Shown in pieces: positions 1 through 13,000 of a DNA stretch of 64,000 nucleotides; the stretch's first letter is position 1, and every line of letters begins with the position of its first letter. The stretch is from NCBI GenBank assembly GCA_935421135.1, contig OW285195.1:14708158-14772157 (forward strand). Direction: 5' to 3'. The position numbers and the translations under genes were made by a program. The notes beneath the pieces are model-generated. The model saw only the letters and a program-made list of their open reading frames with translations. It did no database searches and had not been told where the DNA came from. The DNA is from Bugulina stolonifera (taxonomy: Eukaryota; Bryozoa; Gymnolaemata; Cheilostomatida; Bugulidae).

Positions 1-3000
1 GTTGCATATTATACATAGATTCACATGATCCACTCAGAAATTTAGTGATCCCGAGTTTAAATTGCTATATTTTTGTCATATTTGAATGGCCTGAAAACAA
101 TTCAAAAGCACAATGTTAATCTAAAAATATACTACTGCCAATTGTTCTAGACATCCCAATAGGTTCTATTTCAATAGTATTAGTAGGACAGTACTGCATT
201 ACACTGCAATGTAAAGATCTATTTCTTTTGCGATTATACGTCATGTAATAACCGTCCTACTGTTCAAGTTGAATAGTTTTGTAGCACCTAGTAATTAATA
301 AGTTACAATATTTATATTCACTTGTACTGCGTACACTATTGGTGAATGGTTACTCAGCACTAGTTTAGGTGAAGGACTCGTATAAAAAATAATATATTAC
401 ACATAGTTACGCTTTTTGGGATTTTAATTAGGATCGAAATCTTTACACACAAAAAATATTAATGATTAGAGTGTTAAAGTGTTATATAATACCAGCAGCA
501 AAATCATATCAATATTTATGTATTATATTGCAATATCTTACAATATATTATAAACACAATACTATGCTAGTATGTTACATAAACCAGGAACAGTAGCATC
601 GTCTCCTAACTGTTATAGTGACAGCATGACTGTGATTCACTGACAATCGGTAAATGAAATGAATTAAACTTTCACTTTACCTTTTCTTTTATTTTTATTA
701 ATCTGACCTGACACATCTGCAGAGTAGATAGTACTCTACATTCTTCAATGGCTCATATTTACTGAGATCATCAAATGTTTTACAATAGCAATATCAACTA
801 CACTATGTATAATAGACAAACACTATACTGAGCACATGTGTGTGATTGTTGTTGGATATAATAATATAACCACTGAACACCTGGTTAGAGGTTATGCTAT
901 ATCAACACATGTACTAGACTACAATATTATAGTAAAATGTTATTTTTAGAAACTCTATTCAATATAGGTGGAGCTGTAAGAAGTTTAGTAGAAAATATTA
1001 TACTTTGACAAGATAACTTGCTCCCTTTTCTCAGTTTATGTTGGTATAAGTTTACTATTACATGTATATAGATGTACCATTATAGATTGTCTATTTATTT
1101 TACAACTAGAGAAATAAGTGTATTTGTGAAAATATTTTTGTGACAGATTAGAATAGGTAACATTGACTGTTATTGCTCCGAGTAACAATATTGTATTGTC
1201 CCACTATTAGTTTATGAATGTGACATGACATGGTATGACAATAACGATACGTCACATTTATAATACTTATTCTTCGTTACATGATGCACATCGTGTAAAT
1301 TGTCCTCGAAATAATGTTTCTCACCTTAGTAGGCCTCGTTAGCAGTCAAGGCATGATGATGAGATAGATAAGTTTGATTCAAAATAAGCACAATGTGAGT
1401 TTTTTTGGACTAAGTTTACAAAGAGTCCAATTTTAGAAGTTCCAGAAGTGCAATGAAGTTTAGTGGAATAATTGTTGTCAATTTTTTATTTTGAACTAGT
1501 ACGTGTAACACAACAACTGTATTTCACTTTGAGTATAAAAGTGAAAGCTTCTAATTTTGGTATAATTTTACCATTTTTGTAACATGTATATACATGTAGG
1601 TTGCAATATGCATGCCAACTGTACATACATGTAGATAGTATTCTAGACAATCTTGCTCACATTACTACTGTATAACTATAACATTTATCAATATAATGTA
1701 TCCTCCACGCCAGGTGCAAATAACTAAAAATATGTTAAGGCAGCAAGAGTGAACAAGTACAAAGCTGCTTTATTTTATCTAAGGGCATCTTCTGATACAA
1801 CCTACCCATAAGCTGTTTGAGGTGTATCTAGCCCCAGCCATAATAGTTTCTCAAAGTATGGAACTTAGTCTTGATATTGTGGATGTGATATTATTTGCTA
1901 AAGATGCTGTGCAATTATGTAGTTTTGTTTTTGGCAAAACAATTAGCACAAGTAGCTAAATAATAGATAATGGCATGATGAGATAAATAAGAAAATTATT
2001 TACCAGCTTCAGTTCCTAGCTGGCAAAATGTGAGTAAATAGGGTGGTTTTTTGACACTGCCAGTTTTTGATTTGAAAAACTGCTTTAAGAACACCAACCC
2101 TAATAGCACATAGAAATAATTATCCGGGCAGTAGACACAATTCAACTATCTGCATTCCATTCTTGAGAAAAATTCAGGATTAATATTGGTGGGAAATGAC
2201 AGAACTACACAATAATATATAATAATAATATATTTATAGTTATATATTCACATTGTTGAATTCATAATCTCAAAACAATAAGTTTTTTTACCAAAACTAA
2301 TCATTTCACCGCCACATCTATTATAAATAAGAGTGCAAGTAGATGGAATTGTATGATAATTAAAATATTGTTAATTTTAGTACTGAACTTTTGCTCTTAA
2401 AATCTATTTATTTATAATTTTGGAATTAACCCGAGACATACTGACTCCACCATGGAATACAGCCTACTATGCAGTCTGGGAAATGTGGCTTAAACCCATG
2501 TAATTTTGGTGAGCAAACGAAGTTAATCCACTTTTTGCAGTTTTACCATAATTCCACACTCAAAGACTCAATAATGTTATACAATGATTTAATTCAACAG
2601 CAGTGTAGTTTTGGATTACATCACCTTATGTAATCCTGCTTCCTGGGAAATGATTGGTTAGTTGATTGATTATCGGATAAATCAGAAGACTTCTCGGATT
2701 TTGATTGGTTAGTTGATTGATTAGTCAAACTAAATAATCATTAAGTGGTTCCAACTTAACTTTTAAAAAGAAATTTAAACTTTCACACATAAATTTAAAT
2801 CGATATGGTGTTTGAACACATTTATACATACATTTTGTTTTATTCAGATTTTCTTAGTAATTAGTTTTTATTTATTCAAAACATGCAGCATTTGCATTGA
2901 TTAACTTTCTTTCCGAAAACCTGGTATGTTCTCCTTGCAGCTTTCTAGAATACTTTAAATAGTAAAATACCATCAAGGCAGCAAATATGCTGACTTGAGT

Positions 3001-6000
3001 TGGCAGGTGCTAGTTGTTAATAGATGTAGATACCAACAGGTGCCCTCTCATCTCCACACTTCAGTGTCTATCACTGAGTTATTGACAAGTTATTCAGGTG
3101 CACTATGAGTTATGAATTTCACTAACATGAAGGTTTTTCATATTTTAAATGCCATAATTTGTAATGAATTCAATTGCTATAAGTAACTGTGGAAGAGGCT
3201 ACATAGTTATGAATTGTAAAGCAGATAGGTAAAGACAACTAAAATATTTAGCCAGGGAACCTAACGTAGTCAGATATAAATTGGACTACATGCGCCTATA
3301 AGTGATGCATGTTGTTTCGCGGCTGACCTACACTACCCTCCTGTTTACTTTAAATAAAAATTATAAGCTTTGAAAATGACAGTGAGCGTCAGAAAATTTG
3401 TACGACATGTAGAAGTAATGTATTGTACTTTAATTCACCAGTACCCACTACAGTACGGTGTATATTATTGTGCTAGTGAGGAAAATATAAAACCTCAAGG
3501 GGTAATTCATAAATGCATAGTTGGCATGTATGGGGTCCAAGCTCCCCCCCCTCCCCTCCCCCACCACAGTAGATTATCGACATGGTAGTAATTTACTACA
3601 AAACTCTTATTACAAAATAATTGTCCAAGTCCTGCTCTCATTCATTACCCACTCCTCTTTATGCAAGATAATAAGCATTTTATGTCTACAGGCATTTTAT
3701 GGGAATAGTTGTATGCAAACCCTGTATAATAATTATTTTTGTTGACTATTTAATTCTGTCTTATGTAATATAGTGGCATAGAATGGCCGGATGTGGACTG
3801 TTTGAGTTTAAATACTAAATATTATTTATACTGCCAAATATGCTTCTAAATGAAACATTGATCTCTAAATGATATGTTGCAAAACAATGATCTCCAAATT
3901 ACAATGAAGAGGCATTTTTAGAGATCAGTTGGTTCATTCATTCTATTATTACATAGTGTCTGTATTGATAACTTGACACTATGGCAAAGTAGCACTTGCA
4001 ATTTGCCCAAGAACTTTACACATTCCTATTGTAACTTAGTGTCATTTGACCAACACTTCCCTACAGGTGCTTCTTTTAGGAGCACCTGAATTTGGGTGTC
4101 ATAATTTACTACCACTCCAAGCTGCTATGTATGTCACCCAAACTGTTAATTACTTTCAATCTAAGTGTTCTTAAAATATTATTGTCTCTGATGAAACAGA
4201 GCGCAGGTGCTTGACTTTGTGAAAAGTTAGATAGCAAAATAGTCAGCAGAATGTAAGATTTGACAGAGTTATATTAAAAAAAGTTATATTCACACGCAGC
4301 AGGTAGTTTTATTTGTATCTGTATGATAGTTAATTTTTTTATCTAACTCAACATTCACATAGAACCATATTGGTTAACTTAAATAATGTTAGATCACGAA
4401 TTGAAAAGTTTTCTTGGCCGGAATAGCTTTGTCGCAACGAAGATTTTATGCTTTATCCAAAACTATTTGCCTTTCAAGTAAAATATCTAGTAAAAAACAT
4501 ATACCTTTGTCGTACTCACATGTTTCATGCAATTGTATGTCTAGACTCATTTTAGTTTCTCATAATTTTTCGAACCATTTGTCAGTTTCTCAGGAACAGC
4601 GTTAATTCTTGATAGAGCTGTCTCATTTGAATTAACCAGCAAGCTAATTAATGTGCTCCATATACATGTATAACATGATGCAATAGATTGTTACATAGAG
4701 TGAAACATAAAAATAAATTTACATATATGCCAATCAATGCATGCATAGCAAATTGTAGCAAAAAACTAAATTCCAATAAATTTTAATGAGTTTGGCTTGA
4801 ACGTTGGGCTTCACCGTCGCCATTGATAAGGTGTGATTGATTGTACATGCATTGGGGACTCATGATCTCACACCCTTACGGTTTTAGCAATGTCACTCCA
4901 TTCAACTAAGCTTTTAGATTAATTTTTTCACTAGATCTTTTTGTCTCAAAACTTTTTCCTCCTTGATGCGGTGCTTAGTTTGTAGTTTATTGGGTACAAT
5001 TTCTTATAGTAAATTCACTGTTACTGCCTTTAAAAGATACCAGGAATGATTATTTATTCCTTCTGGTGCATGTTTCATGTTGGACAGAGTATTTAGGGAT
5101 GACTCATTTGTTAATTTATAATTTTAATTTTATTTTAATACTCAGTAAGAAAGATTAATACAATAATAATGTAAATGTACTACACAAGTAAACTGATATG
5201 GGTTTAGCAATTTGTAATTAAGTCTTATGCAACAATGCATCAAGTCATTCAATTTTAATTGTGTGGCTTAAAACTTGATTAAATATTGAAATGTGGGGGC
5301 AGCTACATTCGAATCCAAATCATTAATATAAAAATAAATAAAAGGTTAAAGGGCTACAGAAATGATAATATTTTGTTTGATATATCTAAACTTTAAGCCC
5401 TGTGGCTGCTATATTCACTAATTATTAAAACTCTGAAAATAATTTGGGCTGGTATATGCCAGCATATAAAATTATCACGAAGAGTGGGTTCTGGAAAAGG
5501 AAGTCTCAAGTTACAGGGGTGTTGTCCACATCCTGTATGACGTGTGAAGGCCCATAGCTTGGCTCTCTAATTATAGCCCTGTGCAGGGGAGTTACCAGGT
5601 GCCCCATACTTACACTACAAACCCACTGCTATGAGCTTTCTGTAATTAGTTGGCTTATGTAATCCTATGGTTTTCTCAATAATATGACCAGCCATTGAAT
5701 GATACAGTATAATCAGGGACTTTTACAGAAAGCAAAGGAAGCTGTGAGTGAGGATATTGAGACAAAAAATCCTTTAGTTGCTGACCGAAGCTTGTTGAGG
5801 GCTAATGACTATGTTGTAGCAATATAATACTTATGCAGATATTGTTAGTATAAGACATGTATACATGCAAAATAACAAGTGGCAATATAATATGCATGTA
5901 ATAATTGTTATATAGACCTACATGTACATCCAGACCTGTTTGAAATTATAAATATGTTCAACCATGTTACTTATTAATACAAATCATGTACATGTAGGTA

Positions 6001-7020
6001 CAGATATACAGTAGTACTTGCATGAAAATATAGAGTAGATACTATAATTACAGTATATACATTTTGTAGCATATACTAGATATAATATGTTATATTACAT
6101 TGAATTATAAACACAGTATATACATATAGTATAACTACAAGTATGAATATAATAACATTATACTGCGTTATGGTCTAATACAGTATCAGTATGTACATGT
6201 ATTACAACGTGCATGCATTGTATTACTGTACATTAAAATGTGTACTGCACTCTAATACAAAAAAATATTTCATTGGAGGGATAGGAAGTAATGCAACAGT
6301 TATTCAAGCCAATTGAGGGTGGTGTAAGTGTGGCATACATCATTTGGGGCCACATGCTGTAATAAGCAAATGCACATAAAACAAGAAAACATGGCAAAAC
6401 TGAGGTACTCTGTTGTAAAACAAGCAAAATTTTACCAAAGACACAGTGATTAACTAGATCCAAGTTTCTGTTTGAAGCCTAGACTTGGAATAGCAGATTA
6501 GATGAAGATATTGGCTACTGCTGGCATTAATTCCCACCCATTACCTATGCTGGAATTTAAGCTAAATTAACCACACTAATTTAATTGGCTAGGCTTTGTT
6601 ATGTAACAACTTCCATTTTGTTTCCACAGTTACAGAGTAAACAAAGTTTACATCCTTTGTAATTCAATATGGCAGAATGAGAGCTTGCAGTGTTTTCCAT
6701 TTGCAGAAAACAGACAAACTGATTATGTTATATGAATTTTTGTTGCATATATTGAAAAATAATAACCTATATAACATAATTGCTACATGAAAAGGCATGC
6801 TTTCAGTAGTACTTTAAGCTTTCTGTATATACTGTACTTAGATAATCTTTCTCTCTGACCAACACTCGCAGTGAAATTCAGTTTAAAAGTTTAAAAATTG
6901 CATGTCCGCTAGAATGACTTGTACTTTACCTGAAAAATTTTATTGTGTCTTGCAGGTTCAGGTTAACCAATCATGTCATTTTATGTAACTTTAGTAAATA
7001 GTATTTTGTTAATTTCACAG
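1..7020. other. AT-rich region with no convincing gene (5' flank or upstream intron of chordin)
   Basis: Open frames here are short and low in complexity, and none shows a recognisable domain. I looked for the signal-peptide exon that should precede the first chordin exon. It would start with ATG, encode a hydrophobic leader and end one base into a codon before GT. I did not find a credible one, so it is either far upstream or outside the window. The region holds AT-rich simple sequence, a short direct repeat of GATTGGTTAGTTGATTGATTA near 2651 and 2702, and a C-rich tract near 3541-3563. A possible orphan exon at 5729-5827 is listed separately. Confidence 0.6.
5729..5827 (+). CDS. Possible orphan 3'-terminal exon
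   Basis: A TTTTACAG acceptor-like sequence ends at 5728 and is followed in phase 0 by 32 sense codons and TAA. The peptide is rich in charged residues (KAKEAVSEDIETKNP, then LVADRSLLRANDY), which differs from the Leu/Ile/Tyr/Cys-rich translations of the surrounding AT-rich DNA. I recognise no family and find no upstream partner exon. It could be the last exon of a gene whose body is upstream, a decayed coding fragment, or chance. Confidence 0.15.
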   Translation, partial: KAKEAVSEDIETKNPLVADRSLLRANDYVVAI

Positions 7021-10000
7021 GGTGTCAGTTTGGAGGTACGAGATATGACATAGACAGCCAATGGCATCCGATCTTAGAGCCATATGGAGTTATGTACTGC
7101 TTGAAGTGCACATGTGAAGCCGTAAGTACTAGCATCGCTGCTGTTACATTGCTGACTCTATAAATAACTTGATTTGCTCTACATATTTGGAATAGCGCCC
7201 AGGTTGGATTTCACCACCTACGTTATCCGTACATTCTTAGAGATTTGTACTTTTGTTGACCTGCCTACAAACAATTCGTATACATGTAGTATGAAGAAGG
7301 CATTTACCAACCTATTTTTAGGATTGCGTTTCTTTTGCTGCCGAATGATTGAAACATTCTTGTTTTCAGCATGTATTTACTGACAACTGTTATAGCAATG
7401 CTTTTACAAGATAAATCAAAACATCATGACGCCTACGCATTGGTTGGTGTAGTACCTACTGTTGTGTTGAATGAGGTATCTAGGGCTATAAAGTATAACG
7501 TTAGTCGATTTAATCCACCAGAACAAGAGAAGAACAATTCAACTAAGCTCAGCCCAAGCATCTCAGAAGAATTTTTAAATTCTCACTAAAATTGACTTTT
7601 GTTGAACATACTTTTATGAAATTTGTTTCATTTTCCATCAAACAGAACTGCCCACATTGTGTGCATACAGTCATGTACGTTTACAATGTCTCTTTCCATT
7701 TGAGCTACAAAAACCTCCACTGTTCGCTAATGATATGCTACAATTAGCTTGATCTCTTCACAACCATGTTATGCTTTCAGGTAATAAAGAAAGGTCTGCT
7801 GCAGCAAAGAGGTCAAGTGCAGTGCAGACGAATATCACAAGAATGTCCGGATGTGAGTAGCTGTCCACAGACAGCGGTGCTTCCACCAAACAGTTGCTGT
7901 AAAATCTGTCCTCATAACCAAGGTAGGAGCTGTGGTATCTATACCTTGCTATGCTCATAGTGACGCTCTTCTCTGCTAGTAGGTCAATAGTTCAATATTC
8001 TATTCAAGATTCTAAGGTGTTGATAACCGTATTTTTGAAACTAGTGGGACTTTGTTGATCTTTATAGCTTTAGTACCTTAGCCTAAGCTCTCTTGGATCT
8101 GTCAAACGAAGAGGTCACTAACACCCCAAACCTTGCTAACCAATCTTATTGTAGATGCTAATGCTTATTACTAACAAAAATTAAATATCGGTGTATTTTA
8201 CTTCAAACAAATTTATTTATAATGCAGTTATTGGATGAAATCACAATGGTTCCATTTTACACGAAAAAATTCTCATAGTTTTGATTCAGCTGACTAAGCT
8301 CATCGCTTGCTAATACCGCTCTTGTCTATTGCTTGTAGAGGATAGCTCAGGTTCCCATGTATCACCCTTGACTGGGCCGGCTAGACCTAACCCACCCGCT
8401 GTCAATAACAACTATCAAATAGAGCATCAGGCAGCCGCTTCTGCACTCAGTAGTAATAGCCATTTCACCAGGTCTGGAACGGTGACAGGTGAATTATATA
8501 ACAACTCGTGTGATTAGTTAATACTTGTCCAACTATATTAATGATTACTTATGATAGATAGATATCTCAGACGATTTTCTAACAATATGAGTCACAGATA
8601 TGGCGAAACATTTCCATTTCAGTGAAGCTTTAAAATAATTTATAGTCCTGAATTGTTCTTCCGAAGGAATAGTGATAGGAGCGCTCCCCCCCCCCCACTG
8701 GTGTAATTTCAACACATGCAGCTTATAAACAAAAACAGCACCCTTCAGCAAAAAACATCCTTTGCCCCTCCATTGAGTCTATTTGTTTCTTAGCCTAAAA
8801 TCTTAGTAGTTCAGAAGAAAGAGATTGTCTTATGCCCGCACACACGCATTAAAATAACTCTTCATGTACAAATGGGCCTCGCAAGACTGTGGCTATAATT
8901 AAACTTGTTTGTTACAAAATTTTGACCCTCATAAACATTCACTTTTTTGTTGTGATATCCGTTTAATTGAGGGCTTTACGTACCAACTTCATTGTGAAAG
9001 ATATACCTACGTATAGAATACATGTACATGTACTAAAATTTTATACATGCTGGCCTATATTATAATAATGTTTAATATTGTACACTATTATATTTATGTG
9101 ATATAGTGTATATCTCATCCATTGTTACATTTTAGAATTCTCAGCTCACCTGAGTCCAACCAGAGACTCAACGACTACCGTGATTGGAAAGTCATTCATC
9201 TCACTGGAGCAGTCTGTACTCAGAATTACCATTGAACTATCTGGGTAAGTATAGTAAGTATAGCATGTACATGTATGTAAGTATAGCATGTACGTGTATG
9301 TAAGTAACGTAAGTAAAGTAAGTACCATAAGTAAAGTAAGTACAGTAAGTATAGTAAGTACAGTAAGTATAGTAAGTATAGTGCATTGTTCATGTGGCAA
9401 ATGGGGACTGTGTAGTTTGCTGACAGAGGGAACAGGTTTCAACCCTGTATGACGGGTACACTTCTCTCAGCTGTCACAACATTGTGTAAACTTAAAACTT
9501 TACCTCATAAATTGACCAATATTATTACTCTGATACACAGCAGAGTGAATAAACATCTACCATGTGACTTACGGCTTATCCTCTTGTGAAATTTTAGAGT
9601 TGATACAAACCCTTCTAAGATTTTCTAGTTTACATTAAAATTCAATAGATTGACACTCTCAATGGTGTCAACCTATTGCCAAATTATTGCATATATACCT
9701 GTTAGTTTTCACAAGGTGACATGTGTATTATTTCTACTTAATGCATTTGGTATAAAAACTGTAGGGCCAAGGTTTAGTCTACAACAATAAATGGTTAAGA
9801 GCAAAATTCAAAAGAACTGGAAACTAAGGATTGATTTCCAGAAGTTATTCCCTAATATTCGCATACTAAGTATGGCCATTGCTGTATATAGCAATCGTTA
9901 TAGTAGCGTCTCAGCATGCTAATAGAGCGGTCATTGGGGCCAGCGTGATGATAGGAATCATTGAGAATGGCTGCATAAATGTTTAAACTGACATGAAATA

Positions 10001-13000
10001 AAAGCTCAAAATTTAAATTTCAGGAAATCGGCTTGATCTTATTTTTCACCTAATTAATTTATTAAATTTTACAAAATATTATCATACATTACTACTGATA
10101 AATCATAGATTACTTTCTATTTATAATTAGCTCATGTATAAACTATGCTGGATAAAACAAACACTTCTTTTGTCTTTTGGGTACAGTGTTTTACCGAACA
10201 TAACAAAGCTGATCCTAAGAGGAAAGAACGGCAACCATATTTATGAGTCAGCAAATATAAGCGATACGGAAATAGCAGGCAGAGGGTCCAAGGTAAATAT
10301 AATCAATTTATATGATGAGTAATACCAATACCTCCCACCTCCCTCTCAGTATTCTGGTGTTAACAAAATAATATCAATGATTTGCCCTTCTAACAATGCT
10401 CTGTGCTGGTATAATATCCGATTGTTTCTAAAAAGTAAAATCAAGTTAGGCAACTATTATGATTACGACACTTCTAATTTCTTAATCTTTTACAAATAGA
10501 AGAAATGTAAAAAATACCGGTGAGACAGTTCAATAGTGGGTAGATAGCCACATGCTGGTAAAACTTTACTAGCTGTATGAAATTATGGATTTTAAATATT
10601 GACTAAAGTCTTCGTATGGAGCTTTTGGAGATTGATGAAAATTATAACATTCTTTGGGATCTATAATTGATTATTCATGAATGAAAAAGCTATATTTTAC
10701 ATACATGTATATATTATGTATAAAACTACAATACTCCGCATTGCTTCCGCTCAGTACAGGTATGCTGATGACACTATGCTTACAAACGACACAAATCATT
10801 CATTTAAACGTCTTGTTATGGCTGCTGGGAACAATTAAACCAAGCTTTGTATTTCTATACTTGCCTATTAGTATAAACAATGCAATGTGAGTCTAATGTA
10901 CCGAGCTGTATAAAGGCTTTCTGTATACTCATGTTCCATAATACAATTTGATAGCCGTACATTCAACGCCATCTGAAGAAAGTTTCCAGTATTGTCTCCA
11001 TACCATGTCCTGATAATTTCATTCACAAAAAATTTAGAATGATAATTGCATAGTTTGACGTAATGAATACTGTTATAATGTTGTATTGCACTATAAGTTG
11101 AGAGAGGAGTTGGTTTTGTGTTTGCTATTTATTCTATGTTCCTACATGATATACATGAATGTTTGACTGTCAGACTAAAACTAAAACTAAACCAAGATGT
11201 GTGTGTACAATACCACCAGCAAAACAAGGCTATTAAAATAATATCAGTAGTGTTGTACAAAGCTATTAATACGATATTAGTAAATAATGTTCTACATTAT
11301 AACATCTCCTTTCTCAAGATAAAAATAATTACTCAACTTAGCTCTAGCATGCATTGCACAACTTGCCAACTAAAATAATAAAGCTGTATGAGTGAGCTAA
11401 TCATAATGTTTATACCAGGGATGCCCAAATGTGTCCCCAAGGGACACAGTGTCCCTTTGCCTGGATTTTGGTGTCCCTTCATCACTTCCCAAATTTTGCA
11501 TGCAAAAATGTCTTTCTATGGCTGAGCAGTGCTAGCAAAATTTACACTGCTCAAATTACAGTCAAAAATACATCACAACGTTAAAAGATTCTCACATTTG
11601 GAAATCCCAAAATATTTATAGCTGACATAAAGGTAGATTTCTGTCAAAAAATTGGAACCTACAAAAAACTGATGGCCTGATTAAGAGCTGAATTGGCAGA
11701 ATAAAGTGGAAAGAACAGCTACCCCAACGCATCTAGAATTGCTCTCAAACTGGTGATACTCTTTGCTAGCACTTTCTTGTGTGAGAGTTTGTTCAGTCAC
11801 CTGAGCTACATGTACACGTATATTGACAACGAAAAATCAGGCATGACTGGCTGAAAAACATACCAGGCAGCTATTAAAAGAGACACAGACTTTATGACGA
11901 TACAAGAGAAAGGACAATTCCATGTCACCCACTAATAATTGGGTTCACAAGTGAATCATGTAACATGCATGGAAGATTCATTACAATTTTCATTTAATTT
12001 GCTGACATATTTTTTTAAATTTTAAGACTAAATCAGACTAGTGAATATTTTTTACATGTTTCCACCACTTTTTGCCAGCATGGCAACTTTTTCCCCACTG
12101 TACAACACACACCAGCGATGTTTCCTTCATGAGCATAGTTTCTAGTTTGAGCATGTGTGGCAACGCAGGAAATTATTTTTACGTCTCCTAAGTCGTGGAC
12201 ATCACATCATATTCGATTTTGAATTTCAATTTACAGACGGAAATGCGGAGTGGCGTCGGTAAAGACGTTGCTGGCCAATCTGAAGTCAGCTTTATTGAAA
12301 GTGAAACACAAAATATTAATCATGCTAGATATTTGGCGAACAGGGCATTTTCGCTCAATTTTGTGACGGCCTGTCACTCCACCGTGATTTCGCAGCGAAT
12401 AACGGTACGAAGTTAGCTATTCTGTTTCTCCCTTTATTTTGTTTTCGTGTACTCCAAAAGTAGATGACTATAATAATTGCTGTTATTCTTTGGTTGAAAC
12501 AAAATCAATATATACGCATGTTATAAAACCTATGAAATAAGTCGTATTGTATTACAATCGAATTGATAGCTGCAATAAATGCAGCAGCAAAACTAAGTGT
12601 CCCTTGCCCGGGTCCACTTTTATAATTTGTCCCTTTCCGCCAACAAGTTTGGGCATCCCTGGTTTATACACTAGAACTATGCATGATATAAGTGACCAAA
12701 AATGATTGCTTGTTGACAACACTGGTGGTGAACAAAATCTAGCTGCCATATCTGACAGGTGGCTTGGAGACCCTGCCGGATCTTGTTATAGTGTGTGGAC
12801 CAGAGTGGGGTTGGGTTTGTACACTAGGGGTATTATTGGTGCTGTTACTAACAACTTGTGAGCTAGCGGGTTGGGATCTTTGGCTAGTCTCTAAATTACT
12901 GGGAGGGCTAACAGGTATAGCTGCCTGGGATGGCTGTACACTAACTTTCTCACTAGAACTGGTATTGACTGGTTTACGTAGCCTAAGGTGTTTCTGATTT

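Larger units (their letters stand above)
11416..12661 (+). mobile_element. Non-autonomous hAT transposon, copy 1, nested in the gypsy element
   Basis: The ends are CAGGGATGCCCAAA and its inverted copy TTTGGGCATCCCTG. They are flanked by a perfect 8-bp target duplication GTTTATAC (11408-11415 and 12662-12669), typical of hAT. The length is 1246 bp. It keeps only a fragment of transposase C-terminus and carries a nested MITE, so it must have been moved by a transposase supplied elsewhere. It sits between the gag-pol stop and the 3' LTR of the retroelement and is therefore younger than that insertion. Confidence 0.95.

Noticed and set aside
11118..11378. 86-codon frame also seen at 16861
   Set aside because: It is the translation of LTR sequence, not a gene.
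12195..12416. 73-codon frame repeated at 25326-25547
   Set aside because: It is repeated only because it lies inside the two identical hAT copies. It starts at a non-ATG codon and overlaps the captured MITE.
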